64,000 nt of DNA. Origin: Ensifer adhaerens. Its GTDB lineage: Bacteria; Pseudomonadota; Alphaproteobacteria; Rhizobiales; Rhizobiaceae. The notes under the pieces are model-generated. The model ran no database searches. It was not told the DNA's origin and saw only the letters and a program-made list of their open reading frames with translations. Shown here piece after piece: positions 59,294-64,000 of this stretch (the first letter of the stretch is position 1; each line of letters starts with the position of its first letter). Both the position numbers and the translations under genes were made by a program. The stretch spans positions 434,001-498,000 of the forward strand of contig OCMG01000003.1 of assembly GCA_900215285.1 (NCBI GenBank), read 5' to 3'.

Positions 59294-59824
59294 TCAAGGC
59301 TCCGGAAATTCCAGCTTGCGCGTGTCATAGCCAAGCGATTTCGCCTTGGCGACCATGACGGCCAGTTCCTTTTTCGACGGCGCCTTGCGCGCGTAGATCC
59401 AGAGGTTCTGCATCTGCGGGTCGGCACTGATGAACCAGCTCCTGTCCGGCGACTTGTAGAGCACCCAGTATTTGAAGACGATGAATCCGAGGTAGCGAAC
59501 GGTCAGCTTCGCATTTGTGGTTCCGGCGTCCTCGAGCTTTCCGATCCCGTCGATCGTCCGCAGTTCGCCCCGTGGAGACCCCATGCGGCAGCCGTCCTCG
59601 ATGCGATAGATATCGCGGCTTGCCGACGGCTTGTAGGTCGTGTAGCCGGCGACGCAGCCGTCGGTGATCCGCATCGGCGTTCTGCCGATCTCCAGCCACG
59701 TGCCGGTATAATGGTCGCGTCCGACCTTGACGACCTTCGGTTCGGCCTGAGCGGGGGCGGTGGCCAAGCCGAGGCCCAGGGCGAAGAGCAGGGCGGCAAG
59801 GGGCAGGCGTTGAACGATTGGCAT
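59294..59824 (-). CDS. Lipocalin-family periplasmic protein
   Basis: A 176-residue protein with a signal peptide (residues 1-27, LPLAALLFALGLGLATAPAQA). The mature part starts with the GxW-type motif YTGTWLEIGRTPMR, followed by DIYRIEDGCRMG and TVRYLGFIVFKYWVLYKSPDRSWFISADP and LWIYARKA, in the strand order of bacterial lipocalin Blc. It has no lipobox Cys, so it is a soluble periplasmic protein. It probably binds lipids or hydrophobic compounds. The start has a weak ribosome site. Confidence 0.8.
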   Translation of the reverse strand: MPIVQRLPLAALLFALGLGLATAPAQAEPKVVKVGRDHYTGTWLEIGRTPMRITDGCVAGYTTYKPSASRDIYRIEDGCRMGSPRGELRTIDGIGKLEDAGTTNAKLTVRYLGFIVFKYWVLYKSPDRSWFISADPQMQNLWIYARKAPSKKELAVMVAKAKSLGYDTRKLEFPEP

Positions 59825-59898
59825 GGGCGTCGATCCTCCATTTGCCTTGAACTACGTCGCGCATTTGCCGCCGGATCACGCGGAAACGATCTAGCCGT

Positions 59899-60540
59899 CT
59901 AGCCGTCGCGTCGGATCGGGGTGACGCCGGCAGCTTTCAGCGCGCCGGCCAGCTCGACCGCGTTTCTCGCCCCCATCTTTTCGAGCAGGCGGGCGCGGTG
60001 GACTTCCACGGTGCGCATGGAAATCGAGAGGTCGTCGGCGATCTGCTTGTTCAGACGGCCTTCGAGCATGAGGTTCAGTACACCGATTTCACGCTCGGAG
60101 AGGCTTCTCAGACGGCCGGCCAGCTCGTCCCGGATCGCCGAGTCTCGAAGTTCCTCCCTGCGTCGGGCAAGGCAATCGAGAACCGTGTCGACCAGCTGGT
60201 TGTCGTTGAACGGCTTTTCGACGAAGTCGGCCGCTCCCTTCTTCAGCGCTTCGACAGCGACGGGAACGTCGCCATGGCCGGTGAGAAAAATGACCGGCAG
60301 CGCGACGCCCGAGGCTTTCAGGCGGTCAAAGGTTTCGAGGCCCGAGAGGCCATCCATGCGCATATCCATCACGATGCAGCCGAGCGGCTGGAGCGGCAGG
60401 GCGGCCAGAAGCGCCTCCCCACTGCCGAAATCCCGCACCGCGAGCCGACGCGAGCGAAACAGGAAGCCGAGCGAGTCGCGGATCGCCTCGTCGTCATCGA
60501 CAAGATAGACCAGGGCATCTGTTTGCTTCGCGTCTGTCAT
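59899..60540 (-). CDS. dctR: FixJ-family response regulator (DctR type)
   Basis: A 213-residue response regulator. The receiver domain has the acidic pair in YLVDDDEAIRDSLG, the phospho-acceptor Asp59 (CIVMDMRMDG), the conserved Thr in VIFLTGHGDVPVAVEALKKGAADFVEKPF and Lys near it. The C-terminal LuxR-type helix-turn-helix spans residues 140-200 (LSEREIGVLNLMLEGRLNKQIADDLSISMRTVEVHRARLLEKM). It overlaps the sensor gene (ATGA) and is in the DctS/DctR layout of Rhodobacter-type TRAP dicarboxylate systems. The neighbouring TRAP genes support C4-dicarboxylate control. Confidence 0.88.
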   Translation of the reverse strand: MTDAKQTDALVYLVDDDEAIRDSLGFLFRSRRLAVRDFGSGEALLAALPLQPLGCIVMDMRMDGLSGLETFDRLKASGVALPVIFLTGHGDVPVAVEALKKGAADFVEKPFNDNQLVDTVLDCLARRREELRDSAIRDELAGRLRSLSEREIGVLNLMLEGRLNKQIADDLSISMRTVEVHRARLLEKMGARNAVELAGALKAAGVTPIRRDG

Positions 60541-62495
60541 GCCGCGCGCTCCGCGGTCGCATCGCCGAGCGGCAGCCTGAGGGAAAAGACCGCACCACCG
60601 CCGTCGTGACCCCTGTGGGACAGGTGGCCCTGATGCAGTTCGACGATCGTCCGGCAGATGTTCAGACCCATCCCCATCCCGTCACCCTTGCTGGTCACGA
60701 AGGGTTCGAAGATGCGGGGTGCGATATCCTCCTGGATACCCGGCCCGTAGTCTTTCACCTCGATCACACCCCAGCCGTCACGCCTCACCACGCTGATATG
60801 CAGGGTCTTTTTCGCCGGCGCAACGAATTGCATGGCCTCTATCCCGTTGCGCATCAGGTTGAGAAGGACCTGCTCCAGAAGAATGCGATCGGCTCGCACG
60901 GTCGGAAGGCCGTTCTCGATTTCGGTTTCGATGGTGGCATGATGGCTGCGCGCGTCCGCTGCGAGGAACTGTGTGGTATCGAGCACCACCGAGCCGAGGT
61001 CGACGGTTTCGAACTTGGGATCGCGCTTGCGCACGAAATCCTGGATGCGACGGATGATTTCGCCAGCTCTGGCGGCCTGGGTTGCAAGCTTTTCCAGCGC
61101 ACCGGCGATGGTTTCCTTCGGTGCCTCGGGGTCCTTGAGGATGTTGAGCGAGCCCGCGGCGTAGCTTGCGATCGCAGCCAGCGGCTGGTTGAGTTCGTGC
61201 GCCAGCGACGATGCCATCTCGCCAAGCGCGACGAGGCGTCCGGTTCTTTGCAGGCTCTCCTCCTGCAGGCGGGCATTCTGGGCGGCCTTCTTCTGTTCGG
61301 TAATATCGATCACGGAGCCCATCCAGCCCTGATGTCTGCCTTCAGCGTCGACAAGGGGCGCTTCAAAGACCTGGATGTCCAGTTCCGCGCCATCCTTCCG
61401 GCAGAATCGGGTCTCGAAACTCTGGTTTCGGGGGCCGCCGGCATTGAGAGCAGCGTGCCGGCTCAATGTCTCCTCCACGCGATCCTTCGGCCAGTAAGGC
61501 ATGGGCGGCAGGCGGCCGATCAGTTCGTCCGGCGCAAAACCCGTCATCCGGCAGAAGGCGTTGTTCACATAAAGTATCCGCCCTTCATGGTCGCGCGCTC
61601 GCAAACCGACGGTCAGGCTTTCCTCCATGGATCGCCGGAAGGCCATCTCGGCACTCAGGCGGGCCTCCGCCAGACGCCTGCGGCGTGCGTGGCGATACAG
61701 GATGAGCAACGAAAACATCACGAAGGCCAACAGCGCAAGAATGGCACCGATCAGAAGCCTGTAGGTGAATTCGGTTCCGACCCGGTAGCTGGCGATGGAG
61801 AGCCACGTTCCGGCAAGCGGCGGGTCGAAGGCAACCTTGTAGACAAGGTCTTCGTCAACCGGCTCCACACGCGTCTTTTCGGAAAGGACGGTATTGCCGG
61901 CATCGACCAGTTGGACCGCATATTTCTGCGTGATCCACCAGGGGATCTGCCGGGCGATCAGGGTCTTGACCGACACCGTTGCGACAATGGTCCCGCGTGT
62001 GCCGGCATGGATGGACATGTCGCTCAGAAGTTCGCCGTCCACCGTGTAAAGCGGACTGTAAACCGGCTTCAGGGTCCGCGCCGCAATCTTCGGCAGCGTC
62101 GCCGATACGCTTTCGGAGCCACTGGGCACGGAAACGACCGGTTTTCCATCATCGGCAATGAGCGCCATGCGAAGGACTTCCGGATTGTTCTGCAGATGGA
62201 TCCGCATCCGCTTGCGCAGGCTTTCGTCGGTGACGTCGCTCTGTTCCGCATCCAACGCCAGTCGCTGGATGGCGTCTTCATCGGTCGAGAGCTGGAAACG
62301 CAGCGTCTGCTCGACCCAGAGTGCGTCGGAAATCAGCGTCGACCGGGTGCTTTCCGCGGCATTGCGATTGACGAACCATAGCAGCGCCGCCACCAGGGCG
62401 ACCAAAATGCACATGGTGATGAGCGGCACGACCTGGATAAGATCGTAGCCTCTTGCCTCGTTCTGTCTGTCAGTCGTCCCGAATCCCCGATTCAA
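60537..62495 (-). CDS. dctS: Sensor histidine kinase (DctS type)
   Basis: A 652-residue kinase. An N-terminal membrane helix (LIQVVPLITMCILVALVAALLWFV) precedes a periplasmic sensor domain of about 250 residues and a second helix (LLIGAILALLAFVMFSLLIL). A PAS domain follows (VGLRARDHEGRILYVNNAFCRMTG). The HisKA domain has the phospho-acceptor His433 in LVALGEMASSLAHELNQPL, and the ATPase domain has NLMRNGIEAM and GDGMGMGLNICRTIVELHQG. The frame is open further upstream, but TTG 62495 has GAGGGG six bases before it and is taken as start. It overlaps dctR (ATGA). It senses dicarboxylates in the family. Confidence 0.85.
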   Translation of the reverse strand: MNRGFGTTDRQNEARGYDLIQVVPLITMCILVALVAALLWFVNRNAAESTRSTLISDALWVEQTLRFQLSTDEDAIQRLALDAEQSDVTDESLRKRMRIHLQNNPEVLRMALIADDGKPVVSVPSGSESVSATLPKIAARTLKPVYSPLYTVDGELLSDMSIHAGTRGTIVATVSVKTLIARQIPWWITQKYAVQLVDAGNTVLSEKTRVEPVDEDLVYKVAFDPPLAGTWLSIASYRVGTEFTYRLLIGAILALLAFVMFSLLILYRHARRRRLAEARLSAEMAFRRSMEESLTVGLRARDHEGRILYVNNAFCRMTGFAPDELIGRLPPMPYWPKDRVEETLSRHAALNAGGPRNQSFETRFCRKDGAELDIQVFEAPLVDAEGRHQGWMGSVIDITEQKKAAQNARLQEESLQRTGRLVALGEMASSLAHELNQPLAAIASYAAGSLNILKDPEAPKETIAGALEKLATQAARAGEIIRRIQDFVRKRDPKFETVDLGSVVLDTTQFLAADARSHHATIETEIENGLPTVRADRILLEQVLLNLMRNGIEAMQFVAPAKKTLHISVVRRDGWGVIEVKDYGPGIQEDIAPRIFEPFVTSKGDGMGMGLNICRTIVELHQGHLSHRGHDGGGAVFSLRLPLGDATAERAA

Positions 62496-62574
62496 CGGTT
62501 GCCCCTCGCCCCGCGCCAAAAGTGACGCGGTCGCCCGCCAAAGGCAAGACCCGGCGTCTGCCCACACGGGACCA

Positions 62575-62588
62575 TGTGGAAATCCACA
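62575..62588. promoter_or_regulatory. Palindrome between dctS and dctP
   Basis: TGTGGAAATCCACA has perfect six-base arms (TGTGGA/TCCACA) with a two-base centre, within CCATGTGGAAATCCACAATGG. It lies in the divergent dctS/dctP promoter region, about 100 bases before dctP, and is a candidate DctR site. Confidence 0.5.
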
Positions 62589-62688
62589 ATGGAAATTCGC
62601 GAGATCGCCACGTATCAAGCCTCCATACGGTGCGGCGAGGGAGAGGACCTGGATCGCCAAGCGCCGCCGATATGAAGGAGGACATTCA

Positions 62689-63705
62689 ATGATCAATCGC
62701 CGCAATCTCATCAAGTCCACGACCCTCGCAGCGGGCGCTCTTGCCCTCGGCCTTTCAGCCGGTTTCGCGCGCGCCGCCGATCCGATCGTCATCAAGTTCA
62801 GCCATGTCGTGGCCCCCAATACGCCGAAGGGCAAGGGCGCGGACAAGTTCAAGGAACTGGCCGAAAAATACACGAACGGTGCGGTAAAGGTGGAAGTCTA
62901 CCCGAACTCGCAGCTCCTGAAGGACAAGGAGGAGCTGGAAGCTCTGCAGCTTGGCGCAGTGCAGATGCTGGCACCGTCGCTCGCCAAGTTCGGACCGCTC
63001 GGCATCAAGGAATTCGAAGTTTTCGATCTTCCCTACATCTTCCCGGACTACGATGCCCTTCACAAGGTCACCAAGGGTCCGGTCGGCAAGGAGTTGCTCG
63101 ACAAGCTCGGCGACAAGGGGATCCAGGGCCTTGCCTATTGGGACAACGGCTTCAAGATCATGAGCGCCAACTCCAAGATCGACAAGCCGGAGGATTTCCT
63201 GGGCCTTAAGATGCGAATCCAGTCGTCCAAGGTTCTCGAAGCGCAGATGAACGCTCTGGGTGCCGTACCGCAGGTCATGGCCTTCTCGGAAGTCTATCAG
63301 GCACTGCAGACGGGCGTTGTCGACGGGACCGAAAACCCGCCGTCGAACATGTATACGCAGAAGATGCATGAGGTGCAGAAGTTCGCCACGATGTCCAACC
63401 ACGGCTATCTTGGCTATGCGGTCATCGTGAACAAGAAGTTCTGGGATGGCCTGCCGCAGGATGTTCGCGCCTCGCTCACCAAGGCCATGGACGAATCGAC
63501 CGACTATGCCAACGGCATCGCCAAGGAAGAGAACGACAAGGCGCTTGCCGCCATGAAGGCCGCCGGCACCACGCAGTTCCACGATCTGACCGAGGACGAG
63601 TTGAAGCTGTGGCGCTCTTCGCTCGCGCCCGTTCGCAAGCAGATGGCGGACCGCATCGGAGCGGACCTCGTCAAGCGCACGGAGGCGGCGGCGGGGACCA
63701 AGTGA
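62689..63705 (+). CDS. dctP: TRAP dicarboxylate transporter substrate-binding protein
   Basis: A 338-residue periplasmic binding protein. Residues 1-29 are a signal peptide with a twin-Arg (MINRRNLIKSTTLAAGALALG, cut after ARA); the RR is a possible Tat motif but not complete. Mature stretches: IKFSHVVAPNTPKGKGADKFKELAE, VFDLPYIFPDYDALHKV, MRIQSSKVLEAQMNALGAVPQVMAFSEVYQALQTGVVDGTENPPSN, with the conserved Arg that binds the carboxylate in KMRIQSS. AAGGAGGA precedes the ATG. A hairpin follows before dctQ. Confidence 0.92.
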   Translation: MINRRNLIKSTTLAAGALALGLSAGFARAADPIVIKFSHVVAPNTPKGKGADKFKELAEKYTNGAVKVEVYPNSQLLKDKEELEALQLGAVQMLAPSLAKFGPLGIKEFEVFDLPYIFPDYDALHKVTKGPVGKELLDKLGDKGIQGLAYWDNGFKIMSANSKIDKPEDFLGLKMRIQSSKVLEAQMNALGAVPQVMAFSEVYQALQTGVVDGTENPPSNMYTQKMHEVQKFATMSNHGYLGYAVIVNKKFWDGLPQDVRASLTKAMDESTDYANGIAKEENDKALAAMKAAGTTQFHDLTEDELKLWRSSLAPVRKQMADRIGADLVKRTEAAAGTK

Positions 63706-63720
63706 CCCGCATGGCCTGAC

Positions 63721-63746
63721 CGGGCCCGCCGTCGCCGGCGGGCCCG
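63721..63746 (+). terminator. Attenuator hairpin between dctP and dctQ
   Basis: Perfect 10-bp arms CGGGCCCGCC (63721-63730) and GGCGGGCCCG (63737-63746) with a 6-base loop and CTTTCC after it. It probably lets dctP be made in excess over the membrane subunits. Confidence 0.7.
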
Positions 63747-63785
63747 CTTTCCAGTTTCAACGTCAGATTTGCGGGACACTCTGTC

Positions 63786-64000
63786 ATGCTGCGCCTTCTG
63801 GACCGGCTTGAGGAAATCCTCATTGCCACATTGATCGCGGCTGCGACCGTGATCATTTTCGTCTCCGTCACACACCGTTACGCGTTGAGCGGTCTTGCCT
63901 CGCTCATCACCTACGCGCGGGTGCACGATTTCACTATGCTGTTCAGCATTGCAAAGAGTTCGTATTTCGGACTGAAGGCAATCAATCTCATCTGGGCGCA
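63786..64000 (+). CDS. dctQ: TRAP transporter small permease (DctQ), 3' end outside the window
   Basis: The frame starts at ATG 63786 (MLRLLDRLEEILIATLIAAATVIIFVSVTHRY) and stays open to the window end. The first helix and the following RLEEILI/THRY pattern are typical of DctQ, the small membrane subunit that joins DctP to the large subunit DctM. Only about 71 residues are visible. It belongs to the dctP operon controlled by DctS/DctR. Confidence 0.85.
   Translation, partial: MLRLLDRLEEILIATLIAAATVIIFVSVTHRYALSGLASLITYARVHDFTMLFSIAKSSYFGLKAINLIWA

Noticed and set aside
60606..62381. A 591-codon plus-strand frame over dctS
   Set aside because: The minus strand encodes a clear sensor kinase with all motifs. 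The antisense product is featureless.
1..64000. CRISPR array, tRNA or rRNA genes
   Set aside because: No regularly spaced identical repeats and no cloverleaf or rRNA sequence were seen. The short palindromes belong to the RIME-like family or to terminators.

Overview
The window is chromosome- or chromid-like DNA from an alphaproteobacterium, most likely a member of the Rhizobiaceae. The evidence is the lactose cluster in lacE-F-G-Z-K order, the iolR-C-D-E-B inositol operon with idhA divergent, the curli gene csgH (a rhizobial type), fused livM-livG, many solute-binding transport systems, and at least seven copies of a palindromic intergenic repeat of the rhizobial RIME style at operon ends. 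Gene density is high, GC is high, and almost every gene has a recognisable family. No rRNA, tRNA, CRISPR array or complete insertion sequence was seen.

Left part (1-15.2 kb): the end of a glycosyltransferase-like gene with a coupled DUF6165 gene, a GH4 alpha-galactosidase (melA), a small membrane protein, a divergent AraC regulator/SDR pair, a KduD-like dehydrogenase and a lactose/galactoside operon (ABC transporter plus GH2 beta-galactosidase) under a LacI regulator. An exact 14-bp palindrome in front of lacI and a 12/14 match in front of lacE look like its operators. Behind lacI lie four hairpins, each with a CTCCTCCC loop (14772-14917), which I read as a cuckoo/CcsR-type anti-Shine-Dalgarno small RNA locus.

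Middle (15.2-33.8 kb): a WGR protein, inositol catabolism (idhA, iolR, iolC-DUF2090, iolD, iolE, iolB) with GGAA-N6-TTCC IolR sites, three curli genes (two curlin-repeat proteins flanking csgH), a branched-chain-amino-acid-type ABC transporter with a permease-ATPase fusion, and a DNA end-processing pair (MBL exonuclease plus ATP-dependent ligase).

A visibly AT-rich island (about 33.85-36.5 kb) follows the ligase. It carries a Dam-type adenine methyltransferase, a four-helix membrane protein and a DGQHR/DndB-like protein, closely spaced and partly overlapping. It differs from its surroundings in base composition and is the best candidate for an undescribed defence or DNA-modification cassette.

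Right part (36.5-64 kb): a DEAD-box RNA helicase, a cobalamin-riboswitch-controlled corrinoid ABC transporter (the start of its permease lies inside a palindromic repeat), a solitary molybdopterin-binding oxidoreductase subunit, a GGDEF protein, a galactofuranose-type sugar transporter with a GntR regulator, and an FAH/PxpB/PxpC/BCCP/biotin carboxylase operon that ends in a BCCP-like protein lacking the biotinylated lysine. It ends with a fluoride riboswitch with crcB, a DUF2254 membrane protein, an SDR, a lipocalin, and a DctS/DctR two-component system divergent from TRAP transporter genes dctP and dctQ (cut by the window end).
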